Shown: positions 8,600 to 17,831, counted from the stretch's first letter. The stretch: DNA of 64,000 bases from Pseudomaricurvus albidus (GCF_018863235.1 NZ_JAHKRS010000011.1:62001-126000); one strand, 5' to 3'. Notes: generated from the letters alone by a model not told the origin. Program-made: numbers and translations.

Positions 8600-10210
8600 A
8601 TGATGAACTGTGGAGCATTAATCCCTCAAATTCTGAAAAGTTATGGTGTAGATACCATTTTTGGCATTCCCGGTGTTCATAGTGTCGAGATGTACCGTGG
8701 TATTGAGGAAAGTGGACTTCGCCACATAACGCCACGTCATGAACAGGGAGCCGGTTTTATGGCGGACGGCTATGCAAGAGCGACCGGCAAACCCGGAGTG
8801 TGCTTTATCATTACCGGACCGGGTATGACCAATATTGTAACGGCGATGGGACAGGCCATGCAGGATTCCATTCCAATGCTGGTAATCTCCGCGGTCAATG
8901 GCAGATCGGATCTTGCCATGGGAGAAGGCAGACTGCACGAACTGCCGAATCAATTAGCATTGACATCCCAGGTTACTCGATACAGCCATACACTGATGGA
9001 TGTTAAAAATCTGCCTAAAGTCATGGCCCGTGCATTTAGTATTTTCAACAGCCAGCGGCCAGGGCCTGTACATATTGAGATTCCTCTGGATGTGATGATT
9101 CAGGATGCGAGTGCGATAGACAGCAGTGCATGGCCAATTGTAGAGGCATCAGTAGCCGCCCCTCAATCCGTTGAACGCGCGGCTCAGGTACTGAAGCAAG
9201 CCAAACGCCCGCTTATGGTACTTGGTGGCGGCGCTAAAAAAGCCTCTGACTCCGTAAAGACTCTGGCTGAGAAACTGGGTATGCCAGTGATCAATACCAA
9301 TAATGGCAAGGGGGTAATACCTGCTTCACACCCTTTGTCTGTCGGTGGTTCTCCTTCGCTTAAACACCTCCGCGAAGAACTTGAACAAAATGCAGACGTC
9401 ATTTTGGCAATTGGCACTGAATTTTCTGAAACCGATTATGATTTCTTTTTTCTTGGCGACCTGAACATCGCGGGAACAGTAATTCGTATTGATATTGATG
9501 CGGCTCAGTTATGCCGAAACGTTAAAGCAGATATTCCGCTATTGGGTGATGCTGATCAGACTTGCACCAGTCTTTTAAACGTACTTGAGGCTCACGATGA
9601 TCTTGAAACCAATAAAGGCGAACAACGAGCCGCTACCTTAAGGCAGGGACAGGTCGATCTTAGAAACCCAGAATACCACGCTTTTTTCTCCGTCATAGAC
9701 AAGGTACTGCCAACGGCAACCATTGTTGGCGACTCCACTCAGCCGGCATATTTCGCTCAGGTTCATTACGACTGTGAAGTCCCTGGTAAATACTTTCACT
9801 CGGCGACTGGATTTGGAACACTCGGCTATGCCTTTCCTGCGTCTCAAGGGGCCAAATTAGGTTTGCCTGATACGCCTGTGATTTGCCTTACCGGTGATGG
9901 CGGTGGTCAGTTTAGTGTTAATGAACTCAGCAGCGCGGTGGAAGCAAACATTCCAGTCATATTTTTGGTTTGGAATAATCAGGGGCACGGTGAAATTCGT
10001 CGATTTATGGATGACAAACACATCCCTCAAATTGGAGTCAATATTCATACCCCCGATTATGCGGCTTTGGCTCAGGCCTGTGGTATGCCAGGCAGAAATG
10101 CAAACAGCCTTCCTGAGTTTGAAGATTGCCTGAAAGAAGCCGCTGAATGTGAGGGCCCTTTTTTGATCAATGTGTCTGAGGCAGGTCTGGTTTCAGGATA
10201 CCCCTGGTAA
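8600..10210 (+). CDS. aruI: ThDP-dependent decarboxylase, AruI-like (2-ketoarginine decarboxylase family)
   Basis: A 536-residue thiamine diphosphate enzyme of the acetolactate synthase/oxo-acid decarboxylase fold. The catalytic Glu lies in TPRHEQGAGFMADGYAR (about residue 48). The ThDP-Mg signature runs from GDGGGQF (about residue 432) to WNNQGHGEIRRF. The N-terminal sequence VDTIFGIPGVHSVEMYRG and the RLHELPNQ segment resemble 5-guanidino-2-oxopentanoate decarboxylase (AruI), which converts 2-ketoarginine to 4-guanidinobutyraldehyde. An AruH-like transaminase in the same cluster (13886-15061) supports this reading. No guanidinobutyraldehyde dehydrogenase or guanidinobutyrase is present here, so the true substrate could be another 2-oxo acid. 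It begins three bases after the previous gene. Confidence 0.8.
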   Translation: MMNCGALIPQILKSYGVDTIFGIPGVHSVEMYRGIEESGLRHITPRHEQGAGFMADGYARATGKPGVCFIITGPGMTNIVTAMGQAMQDSIPMLVISAVNGRSDLAMGEGRLHELPNQLALTSQVTRYSHTLMDVKNLPKVMARAFSIFNSQRPGPVHIEIPLDVMIQDASAIDSSAWPIVEASVAAPQSVERAAQVLKQAKRPLMVLGGGAKKASDSVKTLAEKLGMPVINTNNGKGVIPASHPLSVGGSPSLKHLREELEQNADVILAIGTEFSETDYDFFFLGDLNIAGTVIRIDIDAAQLCRNVKADIPLLGDADQTCTSLLNVLEAHDDLETNKGEQRAATLRQGQVDLRNPEYHAFFSVIDKVLPTATIVGDSTQPAYFAQVHYDCEVPGKYFHSATGFGTLGYAFPASQGAKLGLPDTPVICLTGDGGGQFSVNELSSAVEANIPVIFLVWNNQGHGEIRRFMDDKHIPQIGVNIHTPDYAALAQACGMPGRNANSLPEFEDCLKEAAECEGPFLINVSEAGLVSGYPW

Positions 10211-10273
10211 ATCATTAGCCCAGAAATGATATTCAGCCACCCTTAGTAATACGGGCGTCAGTATTGCCGACCA

Positions 10274-11257
10274 ATGAAAAGACCAAATTCTATGTTGAAA
10301 GCATTTCTTACCCGACCCACTTATAACACACCTCTTCTGACAGAGATGTTACTGGCTGAAGGCATTGAAGTCGAAGTCCGTTCGGAGCCTTCTGTATGCC
10401 CTGAGCACATTCTCAAACAGAAGATTTCCGAGGTCGACGCTCTATTGACCCACACCGAGGATCGTATTGACGAATCACTGCTTGAGTTGGCATCTGCAAA
10501 ATTAAAAGTCATCTCAAATATGGGAATTGGGTACTCAAATATTGATGTTGCGGCAGCGACCAAACGCGGTATTACAGTAACCAATACCCCAACTGAAGAA
10601 GCTTTTGAAGCCACTGCAGAGGCTACTGTTGCCATGTTACTTGCCATTGCTCGTCGTATTCCGGCATTACACCTGGAAAGAAAATCAATGGACCATGACC
10701 CAGACCCCTCTTTTCTACGACCCACAGCCACTTCTGTTCGAGAGAAGGTAACAGGCGTTGTTGGTATGGGCCGTATTGGATCACGAGTGGCTAAAACGAT
10801 GCATTTGGGATTCGATAATCAAATTCAATACTACGATTTATTGTCAAAGCCTGAATTAGAGTCTTCACTGGGTGCCCGTCAGGTCAGCCTGAGTGACTTA
10901 ATGAAAACCAGTGACTTTATTGTTGTGAATATGCCCCTGAGCAAAGAGAGTCACGGATTGCTAAGCGCTGAGATGATCAACCTTATGCAAGATCATGCGA
11001 CCTTTATCAACACTGCCCGAAGTGAACTCGTTGATGAAGAAGCCCTTGTTGATCGTCTCAATGCCGGAACTCTGCATGGAGCCGGTCTGGATGTCTATGG
11101 TAACGCTGTTAATAAAATAACAGCTGAAAATATTGCCTTGACCTCTCATTTTGCGAACTTTGAGGATCGGGCATATACGGATATGACTCAGTTGGTGGCG
11201 AACAATGTCATCGCAACATTGACGACAGGTCACGCACTGACACCGGTTAAGGAGTGA
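10274..11257 (+). CDS. D-2-hydroxyacid dehydrogenase family protein
   Basis: A 327-residue NAD(P)-dependent 2-hydroxyacid dehydrogenase fold. The nucleotide-binding GMGRIGSRVA loop is at about residue 162, and the ISNMGIGYSNID segment is the usual substrate-loop region. The catalytic Arg is visible in NTARSELVDE and the His in SHFANFEDRA. The Glu that normally completes the triad, in the DVFE/DVYE stretch, appears to be replaced: this protein reads LDVYGNAVN. It may interconvert a 2-oxo acid and a D-2-hydroxy acid related to the decarboxylase substrate, or have altered chemistry. It follows the decarboxylase by 63 bases and is translationally close to the permease gene downstream. Confidence 0.85.
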   Translation: MKRPNSMLKAFLTRPTYNTPLLTEMLLAEGIEVEVRSEPSVCPEHILKQKISEVDALLTHTEDRIDESLLELASAKLKVISNMGIGYSNIDVAAATKRGITVTNTPTEEAFEATAEATVAMLLAIARRIPALHLERKSMDHDPDPSFLRPTATSVREKVTGVVGMGRIGSRVAKTMHLGFDNQIQYYDLLSKPELESSLGARQVSLSDLMKTSDFIVVNMPLSKESHGLLSAEMINLMQDHATFINTARSELVDEEALVDRLNAGTLHGAGLDVYGNAVNKITAENIALTSHFANFEDRAYTDMTQLVANNVIATLTTGHALTPVKE

Positions 11258-11265
11258 TATTAAAC

Positions 11266-12636
11266 ATGACGACTACCACAATGACAGCAGAAAAATCCAA
11301 ACCTCAAGTAGTCATTTTACTGAAATTGTTTCTGTGCTCGTTGCTGGGCATAGTTTTCTTCTTAATGCCCATTCATTACGATGGTACATGGACCATCCTG
11401 ATGGGAATTTTGACGAATCTGATTAATAAAAGCATTGGCGATAATATGGCTTTTTTTACGCTGCCCATGTTTATTATCAGTTCCTTGATTTCGTTAGTGT
11501 ATTATCTGTTACCTTCTAAAGCGGCAAAAAAGCTGCCATTTTCCAATTACCTGATTGCATCTCACTGGGCCTGGGTTGTTCTATCCAGTCTGGGGGGTAT
11601 TGTCTCCACTATGCTGCTGTTCAACCTGGGGCCTGAATGGATCATAGGAAAAGACACTGGGATTACCGCTTATATCGATGTTGCCGGTGCCATATATCTG
11701 ATTATCGGCCTCGGCTGTTTATTTCTGCCCTTCTTGACCGATTACGGTTTGCTTGATTTTATTGGTACGTTGATGCGTCCATATTTTCGTAAACTGTTCA
11801 ACCTGCCTGGCAGGTCAACGGTGGATACTTTGGCGTCATGGGTAGGATCATCCAGCATTGCTGTTCTAATGACCAGCTATCAATATGAGCGGGGCTATTA
11901 TACCGCCAGAGAGTCTGCTGCTCTGGCAACCAGTTTTTCGGTTGTCTCACTGCCTTTCGTTCTTTTAACGTCTCAGGTGGCTGGGCTTTCGGAGTACTTT
12001 TTTCAGCTCTATGGCTCAATGGCTTTTATCTGTGTTTTATGCGCGATTATCATACCCAAGCTACCCCCTTTGAACCGTATTCCCGATGAATACTACCCGC
12101 CAGTAGGCAAGCAGTTGTTTGAAGAAGCGCAAGGGGAACATTCTTCATTTTCCTGGGCTTGCAAGAAATCCTACGATGTTGCGAGTAAATCATCCAATCC
12201 ATTACTTGCCTTAAAAAAAGGCGCGGGATCAATGCTAGATATCTTCATAATGATGATGCCTGCTGCGATGACTATCGAGTTTCTGGCATTGGTGCTCTAC
12301 TACCATACGCCGATATTTCAGACACTCACCTACCCTTTTGTTTATCTACTTACCTGGATGCAAGTCCCTGAAGCCACGTCTGCTGCACCAGGCTTAATTA
12401 TTGGCTTACTTGATCAGTTTGTACCCGCCATTATTGCTGGTGAGCGTGAATCCTTGTTAACACGTTTTGTGTTGGCGGGTCTTTCGGTAACTCAGCTTAT
12501 TTTCTTTGCCGAGACCGCTCTATTAATTATGCGCTCGAAAATTCCGATTTCCGTAATGAATTTGATTGCAGTTTTCTGTATCAGAACTGTGATCGCTCTT
12601 CCTATTCTGGTGATTATTGGTCATTGGTTATTTTAG
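11266..12636 (+). CDS. YjiH-like permease with nucleoside-recognition (Gate) domain
   Basis: A polytopic inner-membrane protein of about 456 aa resembling the YjiH family, which carries nucleoside-recognition/Gate domains. Several hydrophobic helices are visible, including LLGIVFFLMPIHYDGTW near the N-terminus and SWVGSSSIAVLMTSYQYERG and APGLIIGLLDQFVPAI in the body. The ATG at 11266 is chosen because AAGGAG lies upstream; a GTG at 11254 overlaps the previous stop. It lies between the dehydrogenase and the Rieske oxygenase, so it is the likely inner-membrane importer of the compound the cluster handles. Transport function for this family is inferred, not demonstrated here. Confidence 0.8.
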   Translation: MTTTTMTAEKSKPQVVILLKLFLCSLLGIVFFLMPIHYDGTWTILMGILTNLINKSIGDNMAFFTLPMFIISSLISLVYYLLPSKAAKKLPFSNYLIASHWAWVVLSSLGGIVSTMLLFNLGPEWIIGKDTGITAYIDVAGAIYLIIGLGCLFLPFLTDYGLLDFIGTLMRPYFRKLFNLPGRSTVDTLASWVGSSSIAVLMTSYQYERGYYTARESAALATSFSVVSLPFVLLTSQVAGLSEYFFQLYGSMAFICVLCAIIIPKLPPLNRIPDEYYPPVGKQLFEEAQGEHSSFSWACKKSYDVASKSSNPLLALKKGAGSMLDIFIMMMPAAMTIEFLALVLYYHTPIFQTLTYPFVYLLTWMQVPEATSAAPGLIIGLLDQFVPAIIAGERESLLTRFVLAGLSVTQLIFFAETALLIMRSKIPISVMNLIAVFCIRTVIALPILVIIGHWLF

Positions 12637-12682
12637 TAACGATGCAATTAGATTGATGGTTAAGCATATTTGAGGAAACAGT

Positions 12683-13822
12683 ATGTATATCGATGTAAAA
12701 CAAATTGACGAAGAGAAAACACAAGAGCATGGCCTGCCTCCTGATGTGTTCAAATCACCAGAAATATTCGAAAAAGAGTGTGACGCAGTTTTTCGTCAAG
12801 GCTGGGTTAGCCTGGCCAGTGCTCAACAGCTCCCCGAGGTTGGGGATATCTTGCCTGTCAAAATTGGCGATGCCAGTCTGATTATTATTCGCGGCGCCGA
12901 TAATGAAATCGGTGTTTTTCATAATGTCTGCCGCCACAAGGCTGCACCTCTGGTTGATGGCCCCTGTCGTAAGCGAGTCCTTGTGTGTCCCTATCACCGC
13001 TGGGCTTACAGCATTGATGGCAGTCTCCGAGGTGCCCCTAAGTATTATGGCAAAGAAGATCAGGTCCTGTCGGCTGAAGATAAACAAGACAAGGGGCTTC
13101 TCAAAGTACGCTCTGCAGTGTGGTGGGATACGATTTTTGTCAATTTATCCGAGGAGGCAGAACCGTTTGAAGACTTTATCAGACCTCTTGACCAGCTTCT
13201 CGAAGGGTACGACAGCAGTGGTTTGAAATTGATGTCCACTACAGAATATCAGTCTTCCGCGAACTGGAAACTGGCAGTTGACAACTTTCTTGATGGTTAT
13301 CACGTTCCTTTTGTCCATTCTCAGGCTGTCACTGTCGAGTCAGTTTTGGATCAAGAGGATCTGTTTCTCTCAGACAATATCACTGGATTGCGTCTGGCTA
13401 ACGGCGCTAGCGACAAGCCCGCAAAAACCGACAAGCCTCTGCCTCACTTCAAGCACCTGACCGAAAAGAACGCAGGTACTCAGCAATGGTTTTGTCTCTT
13501 CCCGAACACGTTATTGTTTGTTGATCCTGTGTGGGTTCAGGTAATTATTGTCCGACCTGAATCAGAGAAGTATGCAACGGAAACTCTCACAATTTACGCA
13601 GCAAATCCGGAGGCAATGAAAGATGAATTTGCACTCCAGAGAGAATCTCTGATTTCAGCACTGAATGAAGTGAATCAACAAGATATTGAGCTTTTGGATA
13701 AGATACAGTTTACAAGGACATCACCAGAAGCAAGCAAAGGCCATTTAGTGCAAGCGTGGGATCAGGTAGGGATTCGGTTTCATCGGATGTGGTTGCAAAA
13801 AATGCAACAATCGGAGGGATAG
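12683..13822 (+). CDS. Rieske-type aromatic/quaternary-amine oxygenase alpha subunit
   Basis: A 379-residue Rieske non-heme iron oxygenase terminal component. The [2Fe-2S] ligands are CRH (about residues 83-85) and CPYH (about 103-106). The mononuclear iron site is in DNFLDGYHVPFVH (about residues 200-212), with the bridging Asp and two His. Overall it resembles choline monooxygenase/carnitine oxygenase-type enzymes, which act on amine-containing substrates, more than benzoate-type ones. No reductase partner gene is nearby, so electrons must come from elsewhere. It is the last gene on the plus strand before the shared terminator at 13848-13880. The substrate is unknown; an N-containing compound fits the neighbouring transaminase and decarboxylase. 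Confidence 0.88.
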   Translation: MYIDVKQIDEEKTQEHGLPPDVFKSPEIFEKECDAVFRQGWVSLASAQQLPEVGDILPVKIGDASLIIIRGADNEIGVFHNVCRHKAAPLVDGPCRKRVLVCPYHRWAYSIDGSLRGAPKYYGKEDQVLSAEDKQDKGLLKVRSAVWWDTIFVNLSEEAEPFEDFIRPLDQLLEGYDSSGLKLMSTTEYQSSANWKLAVDNFLDGYHVPFVHSQAVTVESVLDQEDLFLSDNITGLRLANGASDKPAKTDKPLPHFKHLTEKNAGTQQWFCLFPNTLLFVDPVWVQVIIVRPESEKYATETLTIYAANPEAMKDEFALQRESLISALNEVNQQDIELLDKIQFTRTSPEASKGHLVQAWDQVGIRFHRMWLQKMQQSEG

Positions 13823-13847
13823 CTAAACAACGGATGTTCCGATATTG

Positions 13848-13880
13848 AAAGAGTGAGAGCCTATATGGCTCTCACTCTTT
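13848..13880. terminator. Bidirectional terminator between convergent genes
   Basis: A perfect 14-bp stem (AAAGAGTGAGAGCC / GGCTCTCACTCTTT) with a 5-base TATAT loop lies between the convergent oxygenase and transaminase genes. A/T runs on both flanks let it work in both directions. Confidence 0.9.
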
Positions 13881-13885
13881 CTGAA

Positions 13886-15061
13886 TTATTGAAGCAGGCT
13901 TTCGAAACACTGCTTAATGCGTCCACAGGCATCACGCATGACATCCTGGTGTGCAATCAAGCCTAATCGAATATGTCCAGAAGCGCTCGGGCCAAATGCA
14001 TCTCCGGCCAGAACCGAAACACCGTATTCGTCAAGTAACTTTGTAGCAAACTGTTCGGCAGAGAGGCCAGTTTTTCTTATGTCTACCATCATAAACATGC
14101 CGGCTTCAGGAAGGTGACATACCAACCCTTCAACCTGGCTTAACTCTTCAAAAACGGTATCTCTTCTCGCCTTATACTCAAGCCTCATGGTCTCAAGCTC
14201 ATCAAGCTCTTCGGTTAGTGCGGTAACCACAGCAAGTTGTGAAAAAGTGGGACAGCCATAAAGCATACAGGTGCTCATATTGGCAAGATGATCACTTAAT
14301 TCCTTAGGGCCGATAGTCCAGCCAACCCGCCAACCCGTCATGGCATGTGATTTTGAGACACTGTTTATTACAATGGTTCTTTCCTGCATCCCGTCAAAAC
14401 CGGCAATGCTGCAATGGCGTTTATCAAACATCAATGAAGCGTAGACTTCATCAGAAACCACCCACAGATCGTACTCTATTGCAATTTCGGCAATTTCTTT
14501 CAGACATTCATAGCTGATAACACTGCCGGTGGGATTGTGAGGTGTATTCAGTAAAATAGCTCGAGTTTTGTCTGTCACTGCGTCGCGAATGGCTTTGGCA
14601 GATAAGCTGAATCCTTCCTCGGCAGGCATTGATACGCCTACTTTTTTTGCTCCTGTGGCGCTGATTACGGCTTCATAGGTGACGTACGCCGGTTCTGGTA
14701 CGATTACTTCATCTCCTGCATCGACAATACAATGCATGGCACAGTAAAGAGCACACTGAGCCCCTGAGAGGATGACCACATTTTCTTCGTCGATCTGGCA
14801 TCCGGTCTCTTGAGAGTGCTGCGCAGCTATCACCTTTCTCAGAGCTGTTTCACCGGTGAACTCGGTATAGTGGGTATGGCCTTCTCTGAGGGCGTTTACA
14901 GCAGATTCTATGACGGGTCTGGGGGTATCAAAATCCGGATCGCCCATGGACAAGAGGATCACATCTTCACCCTGTTCAGCTTTTATAACAGCACGATTAT
15001 GGATATTCCATGCTTCTGCGCCTTCTCCGCCAATTTTCTCGGTGAACTTTGAATACTTCAT
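13886..15061 (-). CDS. aruH: PLP-dependent aminotransferase, AruH-like (arginine:pyruvate transaminase family)
   Basis: A 391-residue class I/II aminotransferase. The PLP lysine is in VINSVSKSHAMTGWRVGW (about residue 237); the GAQCALY and LLNTPHNPTG segments and the C-terminal GHIRLGL arginine region are also clear. The start MKYSKFTEKIGGEGAEAW and the SVLAGDAFGPSASGHIRLG block closely match P. aeruginosa AruH as I remember it. AruH moves the amino group of arginine to pyruvate, giving 2-ketoarginine and alanine. Its pairing with an AruI-like decarboxylase within 4 kb supports an arginine transaminase-type route. It is transcribed toward the Rieske gene and divergent from the LuxR-type regulator, across an intergenic region with a C10 tract. 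Confidence 0.85.
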   Translation of the reverse strand: MKYSKFTEKIGGEGAEAWNIHNRAVIKAEQGEDVILLSMGDPDFDTPRPVIESAVNALREGHTHYTEFTGETALRKVIAAQHSQETGCQIDEENVVILSGAQCALYCAMHCIVDAGDEVIVPEPAYVTYEAVISATGAKKVGVSMPAEEGFSLSAKAIRDAVTDKTRAILLNTPHNPTGSVISYECLKEIAEIAIEYDLWVVSDEVYASLMFDKRHCSIAGFDGMQERTIVINSVSKSHAMTGWRVGWTIGPKELSDHLANMSTCMLYGCPTFSQLAVVTALTEELDELETMRLEYKARRDTVFEELSQVEGLVCHLPEAGMFMMVDIRKTGLSAEQFATKLLDEYGVSVLAGDAFGPSASGHIRLGLIAHQDVMRDACGRIKQCFESLLQ

Positions 15062-15163
15062 ATTGGTGACTCTCGCGTTTATGTCTGAATATAGAATATA
15101 TGTCCTTATATAATATTAAGCAGTCACAGTGCGTTGTAGAATGGCCAAATTGGGTTGTTTGTG

Positions 15164-15224
15164 CCCCCCCAAATGGGGGAAAATGAGTACACAATCGTAT
15201 TGGCGGTTAACATTCCCCCCCCCC
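15164..15224. promoter_or_regulatory. C/G-tract region in the divergent aruH-luxR promoter
   Basis: Between the transaminase start and the LuxR-type gene lie a C7-AAAT-G5 element (15164-15179), which can form a small hairpin or operator, and a run of ten consecutive C residues at 15215-15224, about 27 bases before the GTG start of the regulator. Such homopolymers can vary in length by slippage. The position suggests an effect on regulator transcription or translation; this is inference. Confidence 0.5.
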
Positions 15225-15251
15225 TCCTGGCATTTACAGAGCTGACTTATT

Positions 15252-16118
15252 GTGAGTAACCCTATATCTGAGACGCAATCACATTCTGTGGTGCCACCTG
15301 ATTCCCTGCTTTTAAATGCACTGGTTTCTGCAGCTCAATCACTGATGCAAAGTTTGTATTCGGATACTTTTTATACCGGATTCCTCGAAGTGATCAATCA
15401 GTTGGTACCGACGGACAGTCTGGTTGTGTTGGAATTCGAAACGGGAAAGCAGCCAGTGGTTCTTCACGATGCTTTGCATCCCAGAGAAAGAAGCTCTTTT
15501 TACGATATTTATATGAGTGGAGCCTATTTATTAAGCCCGCTTTTCCAGAATTGGCAAGAGCTTCCTGACGGCTTTTTTCGAATTGATGACATCAGCCTCG
15601 ATGAACTGGAAGGCAGCGATTTTTCCAGAGCTTACTACCAGGACTGCGGGTTATCTGATGAAGCAAATTTTGTTGTACATTTGAGTGAAACCAAGGCTGT
15701 AGCGGTCTGTTTCGGACGGCAGCAATTGTCAATCCCGTTCAGCCCTGTGGAGGTTCATTATCTTCATTTGATTGAACCTATGTTCCGTACTGCTATCCAT
15801 CAACATGAAGGGAAATTAAGGTCATCAAGTTCTCGACAATATGATGCAAGTATTGAGAAGAAAACCCCGGGGTTTCCTGGACACGGCTTGTTGCAAGAGC
15901 GCTTGAAAGCTTTTGGTGCATCTTTGCTGACCGAAAGAGAACAAGAGGTGGTTGCTCAAATACTTAAGGGCAAGAGTTCAAAGCTTTCCGCAAGAGAATT
16001 AAAAATAACCCCTGACACGGAACGCAGTCATCGGAAAAGGATTTACAGCAAGCTTGGTGTCACTTCTCAGGCAGAGCTTTTTTCCCTGGTGCTAAATCAT
16101 CTGGTTTATGCTGAGTGA
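15252..16118 (+). CDS. LuxR-type transcriptional regulator
   Basis: A 288-residue regulator with a C-terminal LuxR helix-turn-helix (about residues 222-285: LLTEREQEVVAQILKGKSSK then RIYSKLGVTSQAELF). The N-terminal 190 residues look like a GAF-type sensor region rather than a typical acyl-homoserine lactone domain; I do not recognise the ligand. The recognition helix is somewhat unusual, with KITPDTERSHRKRI. The only early start is a GTG at 15252 without a strong ribosome-binding site. It is divergent from the AruH-like transaminase and is the second likely regulator of the island, alongside the LysR protein at 2305-3255. Confidence 0.85.
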   Translation: MSNPISETQSHSVVPPDSLLLNALVSAAQSLMQSLYSDTFYTGFLEVINQLVPTDSLVVLEFETGKQPVVLHDALHPRERSSFYDIYMSGAYLLSPLFQNWQELPDGFFRIDDISLDELEGSDFSRAYYQDCGLSDEANFVVHLSETKAVAVCFGRQQLSIPFSPVEVHYLHLIEPMFRTAIHQHEGKLRSSSSRQYDASIEKKTPGFPGHGLLQERLKAFGASLLTEREQEVVAQILKGKSSKLSARELKITPDTERSHRKRIYSKLGVTSQAELFSLVLNHLVYAE

Positions 16119-16511
16119 CCTGCAAAATAATCTCAGATAATCTTACTGTTTCCTATTTGGTGTTGAAGCCCTGCGGATTTTTCGATTTTGTCTCAAGGCG
16201 ATGTCATTTCAAAATAGACAGTGTCTATATTTGGCAGATAAATCATCTGTAGTGAGTCAGGTTTTGATATTAAGTTCCATTAAAACACCTCACAACGTCA
16301 TGGATTGGACTAAGATCCAAGATGAACTCTCGTAAGTCTAGAAATTATCAAGTATAGTTTTTTGAAAATCTGAAATACCGCTGTCCAGTGTTTTATCGGT
16401 TGATTTCTTTTTTTCAGATTACCCTTGTGGATCTGCATTACTGATTTATTGAGACCACGTTTATCATCGTATTTCATCTTAGTTTTTTGAGAACAGGAAA
16501 AGGAGTTCCAT
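16119..16511. other. Intergenic region, no gene seen
   Basis: This 393-bp stretch is AT-rich, carries no convincing coding frame, and ends with an AGGAG ribosome-binding site before the hydrolase at 16512. It most likely holds the hydrolase promoter and leader. A short TTGGA/TCCAA inverted repeat near 16305-16321 is too small to interpret. Confidence 0.6.
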
Positions 16512-17831
16512 ATGCTAACTCAACTACGCTGCATGGTGCTGTGCCTTGTTGCATTGTCATCATATGACGCTATAGCCGCAAAACCCTGGCAAGAAGTTAA
16601 TCTGTTGGAAGCGGGGCTGGTCAATGAAGCAGGGGAAGTTGTCGATGTTTCAGGAAACACCCAGACTGATGAGTCAGGAAATCCTCTTGTTCCCAACTGT
16701 GCCTTGACAGACCTTAATATTGGTGAAGGTTTCAAGTTTTTTTATCAGCCCGGGAAAACTGATGAGCTTGTTATTTTCCACACCGGTGGTGGCGCTTGCT
16801 GGGAAAATAACACCTGTGGTTCTGCCTTGAACCCGGGAGGGGAAGCGACCTATTCACCTGTCATGGTATCTTCTGCCCAGATGCTGAATTACGCTAGAGG
16901 CATTTTTGATACAACTGCTGGTACCAACAACCCTTATGCTGACGCCAGTAAAATTTATATACCATATTGTACCGGTGACATTGGCTGGGGAAATCGAGAT
17001 GCTCACTATGTAAATCCTTTCAACCCCGCATCGACTTATACCGTTCATCACCGGGGGTATGCCAATATTCGTGCAGTGGGTGAATGGATGAAACGTTTGT
17101 ATCGTAAAACCCCTCTTCCCCAAAAGGTGCTGGTTTCTGGAGCAAGTGCCGGTGGTTATGCAGCTATTGGCTCTTTATTACCAGAAGTCGCAAAAGTCAT
17201 AGATCCTCGACGAAGCAAAATATCTGTGGTGATCGACAGTTCAAATGCTGTAGTGAATAATCGTTTTGTCAATGATGCGGGCGAGGCCTGGGGGATTGAG
17301 GCTACCTTGCCGGAGCATATTCTTAAGGCTCTGGAGGGAGATGTGATAGGTTTGGGATCCCGTTTTTACTTGAACAGTACAAAACGCTATCCGGATGTTT
17401 TGTTTGGTCAATATCAAAATAACTTTGATATCGTGCAAGGACAGTTTTTGAACATCATGAAGCACATTGATGAGCCAAATCTCTGGAGCAATCCAGAGAA
17501 AGTTCAGGAGTCTCTTGCTGAATGGAGCTATCGCATGAATCTTAACACCCAGTTGACCGCCCTTTTAACTCGCCAATATCGTTTTTACACCGCTGCTGGG
17601 TTTCAGCACGTTATTCTTGAGTACGAACCTGAAATTCAAAATGGTTGGTGCAGTGATGTTTTTGCGACAGAGAATACGGCTAACAGTTTGAAACAGTATC
17701 AACTGCCGTTCTATGAGTGGTCAAAAGACTTGTTTAAACACAAAGACAAGATTTGGCGGGGAAGCGATTGGTTGAATGCCAGTTGTGGTGTCGATTGTTT
17801 GGGCGGTGGACCAACTTTTTGTCCTTCTTGA
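16512..17831 (+). CDS. Secreted pectinacetylesterase/NOTUM-family hydrolase
   Basis: A 439-residue serine hydrolase of the pectinacetylesterase family. An N-terminal signal peptide ends near AIAAKPW. The oxyanion-forming FHTGGGACW segment, the IYIPYCTGDIGWGNRD block and the nucleophile motif VSGASAGGYAA are characteristic. Many Cys residues (for example CWENNTC and CGVDC) suggest disulfides, consistent with export. The family removes acetyl or acyl groups from polysaccharides or other esters; the natural substrate here is unknown. It stands alone on the plus strand and is followed by a strong terminator. Confidence 0.83.
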   Translation: MLTQLRCMVLCLVALSSYDAIAAKPWQEVNLLEAGLVNEAGEVVDVSGNTQTDESGNPLVPNCALTDLNIGEGFKFFYQPGKTDELVIFHTGGGACWENNTCGSALNPGGEATYSPVMVSSAQMLNYARGIFDTTAGTNNPYADASKIYIPYCTGDIGWGNRDAHYVNPFNPASTYTVHHRGYANIRAVGEWMKRLYRKTPLPQKVLVSGASAGGYAAIGSLLPEVAKVIDPRRSKISVVIDSSNAVVNNRFVNDAGEAWGIEATLPEHILKALEGDVIGLGSRFYLNSTKRYPDVLFGQYQNNFDIVQGQFLNIMKHIDEPNLWSNPEKVQESLAEWSYRMNLNTQLTALLTRQYRFYTAAGFQHVILEYEPEIQNGWCSDVFATENTANSLKQYQLPFYEWSKDLFKHKDKIWRGSDWLNASCGVDCLGGGPTFCPS

